Made by a program: the position numbers and the translations under genes. The notes beneath the pieces were generated by a model, which saw only the letters and a program-made list of their open reading frames with translations, had not been told where the DNA came from and made no database searches. A stretch of DNA of 64,000 bases from JBBEAM01 sp942491105 (lineage in GTDB: Bacteria; Pseudomonadota; Alphaproteobacteria; Kiloniellales; DSM-21159): the NCBI GenBank assembly GCA_942491105.1, contig CALNZX010000001.1, forward strand, positions 310,001 through 374,000, given 5' to 3'. Each line of letters opens with the position of its first letter. Positions within the stretch are counted from its first letter, which is position 1. Shown here in pieces: positions 15,656 through 24,692 of the stretch.

Positions 15656-16531
15656 CTAAGCTTCTAATCCGCCCCAGCCCCATACCCCAGAGGTCACCCC
15701 GGCCGCCTTGTCCTTGCGGGTCAGGCGGAAGAGCTGTTTGCGGTGCCAGGGGAGCTTTTGCAGCTTGAAGAGGGGGAAGGGGAGCTCGACCACGTAGTTG
15801 ATGTAGCGGCGGATGGCCTGGGTCTGGCCGCGCGGGGTGACGCCGTGGACGCTGCGGCCGGAATTGACGAAGCCGACGAAGCGGTTGGCCCTGTATTCGA
15901 TCAGCTCGGTCTGCTCGATATCCCGGTCCTCGACGTAGTGGCCGCCGAAGCGCAGGTCCTTGGGCTTGGCGCGGTAGACCGCCAGGTCGCCGCCGCTGGC
16001 CGCGTAGTCCTCGGGCCGCATGTAGAATAGGCCGCTGAACAGCTTGCGCTCGTTGTCGACATGCGGCGGGCGCACGGAGCTCGGCTTGTCGACCGCGGTG
16101 TTGATGACGAACAGCAGGTCGAAATCGACCTCGGCCGTGCCGTCCCGGTCGCGCAGCTTGGTGGTCCAGGCCTCCAGCGGCTTGCCGACCCGCGCCTCCA
16201 GGTCCGGATAGGTGGCCCGCAGGGAGTCGCCGAAGACCCGCACGATGTCGGCCCAGAAGGCGTCGGAGGTGTGATAGCGGAAGAATTCCCGCCACTCCGG
16301 GGAGAAGGCCGCGTTGCCGATCACCTGGGAGGCGGGAATGCGCACTGCCTGGTTGCTCTCGACCGTCTCCAGCTCGCCGAGGAAGGCCTCCAGCGGCGGA
16401 AAGCTCTCGGAGAGGCGGGCATAGAGCTCCGGCGCGATCGGCGCATCGACCACGCTGTAGGGGTAGGGCTCGGCACGGACGTCTTCGGGGCCGCAGGGGC
16501 CGAGGACCGATCCGCTGGAATTGTCAGTCAT
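15656..16531 (-). CDS. 2-oxoglutarate/Fe(II)-dependent oxygenase family protein
   Basis: 291 residues with a double-stranded beta-helix oxygenase core. The iron ligands are visible as H157-x-D159 and H229 (S-V-H-G-V-T-P), followed by R241/R242 in R-R-Y-I-N-Y, suited to bind 2-oxoglutarate. The A-S-G-G-D-L-A-V-Y strand is typical of the prolyl-hydroxylase-like branch. The substrate is unknown. It lies alone between the decayed region and a hybrid kinase. Like the carbamoyltransferase cassette 1.6 kb away it could act in glycan or natural-product tailoring, but the two are convergent and no link is shown. Confidence 0.75.
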   Translation of the reverse strand: MTDNSSGSVLGPCGPEDVRAEPYPYSVVDAPIAPELYARLSESFPPLEAFLGELETVESNQAVRIPASQVIGNAAFSPEWREFFRYHTSDAFWADIVRVFGDSLRATYPDLEARVGKPLEAWTTKLRDRDGTAEVDFDLLFVINTAVDKPSSVRPPHVDNERKLFSGLFYMRPEDYAASGGDLAVYRAKPKDLRFGGHYVEDRDIEQTELIEYRANRFVGFVNSGRSVHGVTPRGQTQAIRRYINYVVELPFPLFKLQKLPWHRKQLFRLTRKDKAAGVTSGVWGWGGLEA

Positions 16532-16646
16532 TCACCTTCGCTCCGCGTGGCAAGTGGTTCACGGGGACAAGAGCATAGCGCAGTCAGGCCGTCGAGCGGG
16601 AGTGCTTGCGCGGAGGAATTCGCGGTCTGGAACCCGGCGTGGCGCC

Positions 16647-19127
16647 TCAGTCGAGCACTTCGCGGATTTTCGCGCTGAGGTCCTTGAGGCGGTAGGGCTT
16701 CGCCAGGAAGGAGATGCCCTCGTCGAGGCGCCCCTGATGGACGATGGAGTTCTGGGTGTAGCCGGAGGTAAACAGGGTCTTCAGCCGTGGCCGGAGTTGC
16801 TTCGCCGCTTCGGAGAGCTGGCGCCCGGTCATGCCGCCCGGCATCACCACGTCGGTGAACAGCAGGTCGATCTCCGGGCTTTCGGCGAGAAGCCGCTGCG
16901 CCTGGGGTCCGCTCTCGGCCTGAATGACCCGATAGCCGAGACTTTCGAGCTGGCGGACCACCAGGCTGCGGACGTCGTGATCGTCCTCCACGACCAGGAT
17001 GGTCTCGCCGCCGGCGGGCCGCTCCGCGTCGGCTTCGCTATTCTGGGATGCGGCGGTTTCGGGCTCGGGATCGACGCTCGGCAGGTACATGCGCAGGGTC
17101 GTGCCGCTGCCGATCTCGCTGTAGATCTTGAGGTGGCCGTTGGACTGCTTGATGAAGCCGTAGACCATGCTGAGTCCCAGACCGGTGCCCTTGCCGAGCT
17201 CCTTGGTGGTGAAGAAGGGCTCGAAGGCGCGCTCGATCACCGAGGCCGGCATGCCGACGCCGGTGTCGGTAACCGCGATCACCACGTAGTCCCCCGGGGT
17301 TACCTCGGTATTGCGGGCGGCGTAGTCCTCGTCCAGATAGGCGCGGCCGGTTTCGATGGTCAGCTTGCCGCCCTCGGGCATGGCGTCGCGGGCGTTGATC
17401 ACGAGGTTGAGCAGGGCATTCTCGACCTGATGCCGGTCGGCGTAGGCGATCATGCCCTGGCTGCTGGTTTTCATGTCGGTTTCGACGGTCTCGCCCAGGG
17501 TGCGGCGGATCAGATCGCCGATGCTCTCGATCAGCTCGTTCAGATCGAGGCGTTCGGGCGACAGCGGCTGCTGGCGGGAGAAGGCGAGCAGGCGTTGCGT
17601 CAGGATGGCGCCGCGTTCCGCGCCCATCTGCGCGCTCTCGACGGCCTGCAGCACCGCGCCCTCGCTGCGCTCCGCGACGATATCCAGATTACCGATAATC
17701 ACCGTCAGCAGGTTGTTGAAATCGTGGGCGACGCCGCCGGTCAGCTCGCCGATGGCCTGCATCTTCTGCGCGTGGCGCAGCTGCTTCTCGGCTTCGCGGT
17801 GGGCGGTGACGTCGCGGCAGATGCAGATCAGGTGGGTCTGGCCCTGCCGTTGGTAGCCGATGGCTTGAAATTCCACCCAGACCGCGTTGCCCTGCGGGCC
17901 GAGCAGGCGGAATTGCTCGAGCCGGCCGGGCTCGGCGCCGTCCCGCGCCGCGCGCAGGAAAGCCTCGGCCTGGGCGCGGTCTTCTTCGTGAATGAAGGGC
18001 AGGGCCGCACTATCGACCAGGTTCGCCCCGTCCGGGGCACCCACCAGACGGGCCATGCAGGCATTGGCGTAGGAGACGATGCCTTCGACCTCGATCCAGA
18101 TGCCGATATCGATCAGTTCGACCATGTTGCGGTAGCGCTGCTCGCTTTCGCCCAGGCGCCGTTCGCTCTCCTCCAGCGCGTCGTAGGCGCTCAGGCGCGC
18201 CGTATCGAGCCTGTTGCTGCGCGAGCCCGCGATCCACAAACAGGTGCTCAGGGCCAGCACGCTGACGATGGCGAACAGGGAGAGCGCCAAGGCGTTGTCA
18301 TAGAAGCCGGCCTCATGCCCCTTCAGCAAAAGCCAGCCGAGCAGCGGCGGAATCACGATCAATGCGGGCAGAACGCGGCGCGCGTAGGTGCCGCCGATGC
18401 CCGAGGAAAGGAAGATGCCCAGTATGCCCAGCTCAGGGCGCAGGGCCAGAATGCCAAGGAACAGCAGAAAGAATGTGATGGCCGTCGTGAAGGCGATGGA
18501 AGCCGCGGGGACGGGATTATAGAGAGTCGGCGTTTCGTAGAGATAGCCGATCAGCGCCGTCAGCGCGATCACCAGGCCCAGGGCCGTGAGCACCACGAAG
18601 CAGATATTGCCGGCGCGGCTCGACTTCAGGCTGGTGACGCAGTAGGCGGCGCCGAACAGGAGGAACTCGAGGGCCGTGATCGCTGACATACGGCCCGGCG
18701 CCTTATCGGCCGGTGTCTGTGAATCGGTATAGAGAAACTGATCGATTCCCAGGTCGGCGGCGGTCAGATACTCGAGCAGCGTCAAGCCCGCCACGGTCAT
18801 CAGAAAGGCGGCGCAGAGATAACCGGTAAAGCGAAACGCGGCCGAGGGGCGCTGTGGCGTCGCGAGCATCAGCGCTCCCGCGCTGGCCAGGAAGCACAGC
18901 GCGGTGTTGACCTTCATCGTCGCGGTGCCGAGTCCGCCGGAGACGGCGGCGCTGTTGCCAAACAGCCAGCCGTAAAGACCGACCAGCGCGAGCAGGGCGA
19001 CCACGCCGGCGATGAGCAGGATAAAGGCCCGCAACGCGCCCGGCAGGCGCGCGTTCTCCTGGCGCTGCGCGGGCAAGGCGAGAAGATCGTCGCCGCCAAA
19101 GCCTAAGTCATCGTGGAAAACGGCCAT
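16647..19127 (-). CDS. Membrane-bound PAS hybrid histidine kinase
   Basis: 826 residues. The N-terminal 310 residues contain about eight hydrophobic membrane segments with short loops, an integral-membrane sensor. A PAS domain follows (about 335-450). The phosphoacceptor is H468 in G-V-A-H-D-F-N-N-L-L; the ATPase domain carries D-T-G-V-G-M and G-K-G-T-G-L-G-L-S; the C-terminal receiver has D759 in F-T-D-V-V-M-P-G-G. This H-D-F-N-N kinase plus receiver layout is common in Alphaproteobacteria. No separate output regulator is adjacent. The ATG has a GGAGTGAAG ribosome site. The signal sensed is unknown. Confidence 0.92.
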   Translation of the reverse strand: MAVFHDDLGFGGDDLLALPAQRQENARLPGALRAFILLIAGVVALLALVGLYGWLFGNSAAVSGGLGTATMKVNTALCFLASAGALMLATPQRPSAAFRFTGYLCAAFLMTVAGLTLLEYLTAADLGIDQFLYTDSQTPADKAPGRMSAITALEFLLFGAAYCVTSLKSSRAGNICFVVLTALGLVIALTALIGYLYETPTLYNPVPAASIAFTTAITFFLLFLGILALRPELGILGIFLSSGIGGTYARRVLPALIVIPPLLGWLLLKGHEAGFYDNALALSLFAIVSVLALSTCLWIAGSRSNRLDTARLSAYDALEESERRLGESEQRYRNMVELIDIGIWIEVEGIVSYANACMARLVGAPDGANLVDSAALPFIHEEDRAQAEAFLRAARDGAEPGRLEQFRLLGPQGNAVWVEFQAIGYQRQGQTHLICICRDVTAHREAEKQLRHAQKMQAIGELTGGVAHDFNNLLTVIIGNLDIVAERSEGAVLQAVESAQMGAERGAILTQRLLAFSRQQPLSPERLDLNELIESIGDLIRRTLGETVETDMKTSSQGMIAYADRHQVENALLNLVINARDAMPEGGKLTIETGRAYLDEDYAARNTEVTPGDYVVIAVTDTGVGMPASVIERAFEPFFTTKELGKGTGLGLSMVYGFIKQSNGHLKIYSEIGSGTTLRMYLPSVDPEPETAASQNSEADAERPAGGETILVVEDDHDVRSLVVRQLESLGYRVIQAESGPQAQRLLAESPEIDLLFTDVVMPGGMTGRQLSEAAKQLRPRLKTLFTSGYTQNSIVHQGRLDEGISFLAKPYRLKDLSAKIREVLD

Positions 19128-19450
19128 ACTTCACTCCGGACGATACTCAGCCTTTCGCAGCAACCCCGGCAGAGCGCAGGAGGCGGCGGCCGAAGCCGAT
19201 CATTCTAAATTTCAGGCGATCCCAGCCCAATCAAGAACGCAAGGCAAGCATACTACCAGGAGTGTAATCTTAGTCATGGCGTCCAGAACGGGATTATCCC
19301 GCGCATAAATTCAATTATCTGGCACTTTTTCGGAGCCTGTCCGTAAGAACTAGAGGATCGGCAAGACATTGGGCGGGCCTATTAACGGGCCGCCCCTTCC
19401 TGCGGCCACCGGGTGATTTCTACCTTGAATGATGTCGTGATAAATGTTGC
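19128..19450. other. Intergenic region upstream of the membrane hybrid kinase
   Basis: 323 bases between the kinase start and the 3' end of tRNA-Ser. I see no gene. It includes a perfect 13-base palindrome CGGGAT-T-ATCCCG at 19289-19301, about 160 bases upstream of the kinase, which could be a regulator site. No convincing -35/-10 pair stands out. Confidence 0.4.
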
Positions 19451-19540
19451 TGGCGGATGGGGTGGGATTCGAACCCACGAGACGCTTGCACGCCTGCCGG
19501 TTTTCAAGACCGGTGCCTTCAACCGCTCGGCCACCCATCC
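19451..19540 (-). tRNA. tRNA-Ser (anticodon UGA)
   Basis: 90 bases including an encoded CCA. The acceptor stem GGATGGG/CCCATCC pairs perfectly, the D-arm begins T-GGCCGAG, the anticodon loop CTTGAAA between CCGGT/ACCGG stems gives anticodon TGA, there is a long class II variable arm (GCGTGCAAGCGT region), and the T-arm is GTGGG-TTCGAAT-CCCAC. No integrase or att-like duplication is visible beside it. Confidence 0.97.
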
Positions 19541-19640
19541 TCCGCAGCGCTGGGGGTATCCAGCGCCGGGGCGGCTGTCAAGCGCGCCGAAAGCTGCGAT
19601 CCCCGCTTCACGGCTTCGCCGGCGCTGCTTAGACTGCGCC

Positions 19641-20468
19641 ATGCTCTTTACCCTGTCCAAAGTCTTGTGGTTCCTGCTCAGCCCGGTTTCCTTGCTGACG
19701 CTGCTTTTCATGAGCGGCTTGCTAGCGGTTCTCGCCGGCCGTTTGTTCGCCTGGCCCTGGCCGCGGCGTTGGGGGCGGCGCCTGGTGCTCCTTGCCGCCG
19801 CGATCGTGGTCATGGTGTCGCTGCTGCCGATCGACGACTGGCTGCTGCGCCCGCTGGAGGAGCGCTTTCCGCAGGTGACGCTGCTGCCGGAGGGCATCGA
19901 TGGGGTGATCGTGCTGGGCGGGGCGGTTTCACCGCTTGGCAGCTACCATCGCGGGGCGCCGCAGATCGGCAGCGCCAGCGAGCGGATCTTCGCGATGATC
20001 GAGCTGGCCCGGCGCTATCCAAAGGCCGAGATCGTTTTTTCCGGCGGCACCGCCTCCTTGATCGCGCCGGATCTGCGGGAGGCCGACGAGGTGAAGAAAC
20101 TGCTGGGTGGTCTCGGCGCGCTCGATCCGCGGATGGTCTTCGAGCGCGGCTCGCGCAACACCCGCGAAAACGCCCTGTACAGCCGCGACTTGATCGCGCC
20201 GGGCCCGGCCGAACGCTGGCTGCTGGTGACCTCGGCCTTTCACATGCCGCGCGCCATGGGCGTCTTCCAGGCACTGGACTGGCCCGTCGTGGCCTATCCG
20301 GTGGATTATCAGTCCGGCCCTGGCGGCAGCCTGATTAAATTCGATTTCCTCGGCAATCTGGCGCGCCTGCAGCTGGCCGCCAAGGAGTGGATCGGTCTGC
20401 TCTACTACCGCGCGCGCGGTTGGAGCGACAGTCTGTATCCGGGACCTGTCCGGCTCGGAGATTCTTGA
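19641..20468 (+). CDS. YdcF/ElyC-family (DUF218) membrane protein
   Basis: 275 residues with two N-terminal membrane segments (about 10-32 and 46-62), followed by a DUF218 domain: G-V-I-V-L-G-G-A-V, a conserved S-x-R, E-I-V-F-S-G-G, S-R-N-T-R-E-N-A and V-T-S-A-F-H-M-P-R-A. ElyC and SanA of this family are linked to envelope integrity and to peptidoglycan or common-antigen precursors. It is followed within 80 bases by two cell-wall enzymes, which fits. The ATG at 19641 was chosen because upstream sequence in this frame runs through the tRNA. Confidence 0.85.
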   Translation: MLFTLSKVLWFLLSPVSLLTLLFMSGLLAVLAGRLFAWPWPRRWGRRLVLLAAAIVVMVSLLPIDDWLLRPLEERFPQVTLLPEGIDGVIVLGGAVSPLGSYHRGAPQIGSASERIFAMIELARRYPKAEIVFSGGTASLIAPDLREADEVKKLLGGLGALDPRMVFERGSRNTRENALYSRDLIAPGPAERWLLVTSAFHMPRAMGVFQALDWPVVAYPVDYQSGPGGSLIKFDFLGNLARLQLAAKEWIGLLYYRARGWSDSLYPGPVRLGDS

Positions 20469-20543
20469 ATCTTCAGCGAATTGCGCCCTTCGCCAAGTCA
20501 TGGCACAAGGCTAAGGTGGTTTGCCAGCTTGCATGGAGTCCCG

Positions 20544-21770
20544 ATGCCTCGTTTTCTGTTTGCCGTTCTCTCCCTGGTCTTGGTTCTCGGCGCCTGCGCG
20601 CCCGCGCAAAGCCAGGCGCAAGACAGCGGTTTTCCTGCCTGGCTGGCGGAGCTCAAGGCCGAGGCGCGGGGCAAGGGCATTTCCCAAGCGACCCTGGACG
20701 CGGCTTTCGCCGGATTCGACGCGCCGATCGACAGGGTGCTCGAACTCGATAAGCGCCAGCCGGAGTTTCGACTGGGCTTCTGGCGCTACATGGGCAACGC
20801 CGTGACCGAGGAGCGGGTCGAGCTTGGCCGCGCCTTCCTCGCCGCGCACCGCGAGCTGCTCGACCGGGTGGAAGCGCAGTACGGCGTGCAGAAGCGGTTT
20901 CTGGTTGCCTTTTGGGGGCTGGAAACGAATTACGGCAGCAATTTCGGCAGCTACCCTGTGGTTCATGCCCTGGCCACCCTGGCCTACGATCCGCGGCGCA
21001 GCGGCTTCTTCCGGACCGAGCTGTTTCACGCGCTGGAGATCATCGACAAGGGACACATCGACGCCGGGCATATGCAAGGCTCCTGGGCCGGTGCCATGGG
21101 CCACCTGCAGTTCATGCCCTCGACCTTCAATGCCTACGCTGTCGATGGCGACGGCGACGGCCGGCGCGATATCTGGGGCAGCCTGCCGGACGTCTTCGCC
21201 TCGGCGGCGAACTTCCTCAGTAATCTTGGTTGGAACGGCACGCAGACCTGGGGCAGGGAGGTTCAGCTTCCCGCCAGCTTCGATTACAACCTGGTTTCAA
21301 TCGAGACTTTCCCGGAGACGCGTAAGCCCCTCAGCGAATGGGCCGGGCTGGGCGTGCGCGCCGCCGATGGCGCGGCCTTGCCCTATGGCGATCAGGAGGC
21401 GGCTTTGCTGCTGCCGGGCGGCTACGAGGGGCCCGCGTTTCTGGTCTACGAGAATTACCGCCATACGCTCAATTGGAACCGCTCGATCCTCTATGCCATC
21501 GCGGTTGGGCATCTCGCCGACCGCTTGACCGGTCATCCCCCCCTGGTGGCTCAGGCGCCGGCCGAGGAGGAACGCGTCTCGACGGAAGACGTGAAGGTCA
21601 TGCAGGGCCTGCTGAACCGCCTCGGATTTGACGCGGGAACGCCGGACGGCAAGGTTGGCCCCCTGACGCGCAACGCGATCCGCGACTTCCAGCGCAGCCG
21701 CAACCTGCCGGCCGATGCCTTTCCCAGTGCCGGGCTGCTGCAGTCCCTGCGCCAGGCGGCGGGACAATGA
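20544..21770 (+). CDS. Lytic murein transglycosylase, MltB type, with peptidoglycan-binding domain
   Basis: 408 residues. A lipoprotein-type signal ends in L-V-L-G-A-C with Cys18, so an outer-membrane anchor is likely. The transglycosylase domain has catalytic E127 in F-W-G-L-E-T-N-Y-G, then G-S-W-A-G-A-M-G-H-x-Q-F-M-P-S-T-F and D-G-D-G-D-G-R-R-D-I-W, the SLT_2/MltB signature. The C-terminal 65 residues form a peptidoglycan-binding domain (G-K-V-G-P-L-T-R-N-A-I). It cleaves glycan strands to 1,6-anhydro-muropeptides. A GGAG ribosome site supports the ATG at 20544. Confidence 0.95.
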   Translation: MPRFLFAVLSLVLVLGACAPAQSQAQDSGFPAWLAELKAEARGKGISQATLDAAFAGFDAPIDRVLELDKRQPEFRLGFWRYMGNAVTEERVELGRAFLAAHRELLDRVEAQYGVQKRFLVAFWGLETNYGSNFGSYPVVHALATLAYDPRRSGFFRTELFHALEIIDKGHIDAGHMQGSWAGAMGHLQFMPSTFNAYAVDGDGDGRRDIWGSLPDVFASAANFLSNLGWNGTQTWGREVQLPASFDYNLVSIETFPETRKPLSEWAGLGVRAADGAALPYGDQEAALLLPGGYEGPAFLVYENYRHTLNWNRSILYAIAVGHLADRLTGHPPLVAQAPAEEERVSTEDVKVMQGLLNRLGFDAGTPDGKVGPLTRNAIRDFQRSRNLPADAFPSAGLLQSLRQAAGQ

Positions 21771-21855
21771 GCCGCGCCCGCGCGGCAGACGCTTGCCCCC
21801 TGTGTTCCAGGCCAGTAACCTTCCTTCGTGGCTTGGAGTCTGGGATAGCTACAAG

Positions 21856-22779
21856 ATGTTGATGTCACCCGCGCGAATTCTCTGTTTCGCAGCCGCCATG
21901 GCGCTGCTGCTGCTCGGGGCCTGCGCGGATAAGCGCTCGGCGCCCTCCACCAGCCAAAGCGGGCACGGCGATGTCGGCAGCTACAAGGTCGGCGACCCCT
22001 ATCAGGTCGGCGGCGTCTGGTACTATCCCAAGGCCGATCTTTCCTATGATGAAACCGGAATTGCGTCCTGGTACGGACCGGGTTTCGATGGCAAGCGCAC
22101 GGCGAACGGCGAGACCTACGATCAATGGGCGCTAACCGCGGCGCATCCGACCTTGCCGATGCCCTCCATGGTGCAGGTCACCAACCTGGATAACGGCCGC
22201 TCGATCCAACTGCGGATCAACGACCGGGGACCCTTCTCGAACAGCCGGATCATCGACATTTCGCGCCGCGGCGCGCAGTTGCTGGGATTCGAGGGAAATG
22301 GCACCGCCAAGGTGCGCGTCCAGATCCTGGAAGAAGAAAGCCTGCAGCTGGCCGCCTTGGCCCAGGGAACCGCGGTCAGCGCGACTCCGCCGACACCGGC
22401 GCCGACCGTTTCCGTCGAAGCCGAGGCGCTGCCGGGCAGCAGCACACCACAGCCTGTCAGCAGCGTGCCGCAGAACGCGCCGCGTCCGAGTGCCGCGAGC
22501 CTGCCGGCGGAGCCGCAGCCTAGCGGAGTCGTCGAGCAGCGGCCGGTCGCGCGAACCGCGATGTTCATTCAGGCCGGAGCTTTTTCGGAGGCTGGCAACG
22601 CCTCGGTCTTGGCCAGCCGCCTCAATAATTTCGGTACCACCCAGATCGAGGAAGCTTGGGTCGATGGCCGCAAGTTCTATCGAGTGCGCATGCCGGTTCG
22701 AACCGTCGAGGAAGCCGATACCAAGCTCGCGACCTTGATCTCTAACGGCTACACCGAAGCGCGCATTGTCGTCGATTAG
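21856..22779 (+). CDS. rlpA: RlpA-family septal ring lytic transglycosylase with SPOR domain
   Basis: About 307 residues. The lipobox L-L-L-G-A-C lies near 20. The double-psi beta-barrel RlpA domain has G-I-A-S-W-Y-G-P-G-F-D-G-K-R-T-A-N-G-E and the catalytic-site L-R-I-N-D-R-G-P-F. A Pro/Ala/Ser-rich linker follows, then a C-terminal SPOR domain that binds denuded glycans at the septum. The start is uncertain (21856 or 21862); a GGAG lies rather far upstream at about 21835. It sits in the classic order rlpA-dacC-tmk-holB. Confidence 0.93.
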   Translation: MLMSPARILCFAAAMALLLLGACADKRSAPSTSQSGHGDVGSYKVGDPYQVGGVWYYPKADLSYDETGIASWYGPGFDGKRTANGETYDQWALTAAHPTLPMPSMVQVTNLDNGRSIQLRINDRGPFSNSRIIDISRRGAQLLGFEGNGTAKVRVQILEEESLQLAALAQGTAVSATPPTPAPTVSVEAEALPGSSTPQPVSSVPQNAPRPSAASLPAEPQPSGVVEQRPVARTAMFIQAGAFSEAGNASVLASRLNNFGTTQIEEAWVDGRKFYRVRMPVRTVEEADTKLATLISNGYTEARIVVD

Positions 22780-22866
22780 CGCGCACCGCGCAGCTTTGTC
22801 ACATTTCGGGCCGATTACAGGTCTAGTCTCTATTCGAACCGCTCAGCATTTATCGGTAGATCTAAG

Positions 22867-24006
22867 ATGAAGCATCCGCGTCACGTCCTGTTCGCCGCAC
22901 TCTTCTCCTTGGCCTTGCTTGCCGTGCCGCAGGTCGCCTCGGCGATCGAGACCGCGGCCCGAGAAGCCATCCTGATCGACGCCGAAACCGGCGCGGTGAT
23001 GATGTCGAAGGATCCAGATACACCGATGCCGCCGGCATCCATGAGCAAAATCATGACCATGTATCTGGTTTTTCAGCATTTGGATGAAGGGCGCCTGTCT
23101 CTTGAAGACTCCCTGCCGGTTAGCGAACGGGCCTGGCGGATGGGCGGTTCCAAGATGTTCATCGAAGTCGGCAAGGAGGTGAAGGTCGAGGACCTGGTCC
23201 GTGGCGTCATCGTGCAGTCCGGGAACGATGCCTGCGTGGTCTTCGCCGAGGCCCTGGGGGGCAGCGAAGAGGCCTTTGCCGAGGAGATGACCGAAACCGC
23301 GCGGGAACTGGGGATGACGGACAGCCACTTCGCCAACGCGACCGGCTGGCCGGACCCGAACCAGTGGATGACGGCGCGCGACCTCGCGACCCTCGCCAAG
23401 CGCCTGATTACCGATTTTCCCCAATACTACAGCTATTTTTCCGAGCTGGAGTTCACCTACAACGACATCAGGCAGGGCAATCGCAATCCCTTGCTCTATC
23501 GCAATATCGGCGCCGACGGTCTGAAGACGGGGCATACCGAGGAAGCGGGCTACGGCCTGACCGCCTCGGCCGTGCAAGGGGACAGGCGTCTCATACTGGT
23601 GGTCAATGGCCTGTCCAGCGCGCAGGAGCGTGCCGATGAATCCGCGCGTCTGCTGTCCTGGGGTTTCCGCGAGTTCGAGAACTACGAGCTGCTGTCCAGC
23701 GGCGAGGAGGTCGACCAGGCAGAGGTTTGGCTTGGCAAGCTCGATCGTGTGCCCCTGGTCGCGCCGCGCGATTATCTGGTGACCCTGACCCGCGACGCCC
23801 GGCGGGACATGACCGCCAAGGTGATCTACGAGGGCCCGATTCCGGCGCCGATCGCGGAAGGTCAGGAAGTCGCCCGCCTGGAGATCACCGCGCCGGGCAT
23901 GGAGCCCATGGTGATTCCCCTGGTCGCCGGGACGGAGGTCGAAAAGCTGGGTCCCTTTGGACGGCTGATCGCCAGCCTCAAGCATCTCATTCTCGGGCAG
24001 CTTTAG
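22867..24006 (+). CDS. dacC: D-alanyl-D-alanine carboxypeptidase, PBP5/6 type
   Basis: 379 residues with an N-terminal signal peptide (cleavage after A-S-A near 26). The three penicillin-binding motifs are present: S58-x-x-K61, S118-G-N120 and K220-T-G. A C-terminal domain of the PBP5 type and an amphipathic tail follow. It removes the terminal D-Ala from peptidoglycan pentapeptides at the periplasmic face of the inner membrane. The 87 bases separating it from rlpA may hold its own promoter, but none is convincing. Confidence 0.95.
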   Translation: MKHPRHVLFAALFSLALLAVPQVASAIETAAREAILIDAETGAVMMSKDPDTPMPPASMSKIMTMYLVFQHLDEGRLSLEDSLPVSERAWRMGGSKMFIEVGKEVKVEDLVRGVIVQSGNDACVVFAEALGGSEEAFAEEMTETARELGMTDSHFANATGWPDPNQWMTARDLATLAKRLITDFPQYYSYFSELEFTYNDIRQGNRNPLLYRNIGADGLKTGHTEEAGYGLTASAVQGDRRLILVVNGLSSAQERADESARLLSWGFREFENYELLSSGEEVDQAEVWLGKLDRVPLVAPRDYLVTLTRDARRDMTAKVIYEGPIPAPIAEGQEVARLEITAPGMEPMVIPLVAGTEVEKLGPFGRLIASLKHLILGQL

Positions 24007-24059
24007 TTCACCCTCCCGGCCGGATTGACTCGCATGGGGCTGGCGCTCAGGCTTTTGCC

Positions 24060-24692
24060 ATGACAAAGGGGAAATTCATCACGCTGGAAGGCGGCGAGGG
24101 CAGCGGCAAGTCGACTCAGATCGCCGCTCTGGCGGCTGCGCTGCGCGAATCCGGGCGCGCGGTCCTGGAGACCCGCGAGCCCGGCGGCAGCCCAGGCGCC
24201 GAGGCGATCCGCGAGCTGCTGATACACGGCGAGAGCGACCGCTGGGATGTCATGACCGAGACCCTGTTGCACTTCGCGGCCCGGCGCGACCACCTGCGGC
24301 GGACCGTCTGGCCGGCCCTGGAGGCCGGAACCTGGGTTATATCCGACCGCTTCGCGGATTCCACACTGGCCTACCAGGGTTATGGCCAGGGCATGAGCCC
24401 GGAGACGATCCACGCGCTCTATGCCTTGAGTGTCGGAGATTTCCGGCCCGATCTCACCTTTATCCTGGATATTCCGGCGGAGCTTGGCCTGGCGCGCGCG
24501 GCGGCCCGCAAGGCAGGCGGCGAACGCTACGAAGCCATGGGGCTGGCGTTTCACCAGCGGCTGCGCGAGGGGTTTCTCGAGATTGCCGCCGGCGAGCCGG
24601 AACGCTGCGTCGTCATCGACGCCGCGGCGCCCGCGGAAAATGTGACCGCGCGGCTGCTCGACATCCTGCGCGACCGCCTGGCGGCGGCCTGA
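24060..24692 (+). CDS. tmk: Thymidylate kinase
   Basis: 210 residues. The P-loop is G11-G-E-G-S-G-K17-S-T; the D-R-F-A-D-S segment replaces the D-R-Y of other members, and the T-R-E-P-G-G-S loop is typical. It phosphorylates dTMP to dTDP. The ATG at 24060 matches the family N-terminus; the frame is open much further upstream but only as a shadow of dacC. Its stop overlaps the start of holB by one base. Confidence 0.97.
   Translation: MTKGKFITLEGGEGSGKSTQIAALAAALRESGRAVLETREPGGSPGAEAIRELLIHGESDRWDVMTETLLHFAARRDHLRRTVWPALEAGTWVISDRFADSTLAYQGYGQGMSPETIHALYALSVGDFRPDLTFILDIPAELGLARAAARKAGGERYEAMGLAFHQRLREGFLEIAAGEPERCVVIDAAAPAENVTARLLDILRDRLAAA

Noticed and set aside
19451..19540. tRNA-Ser as an integration site for a mobile element
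   Set aside because: No integrase, transposase or direct repeat of the tRNA 3' end was seen on either side; neighbours on the ydcF side are core genes.
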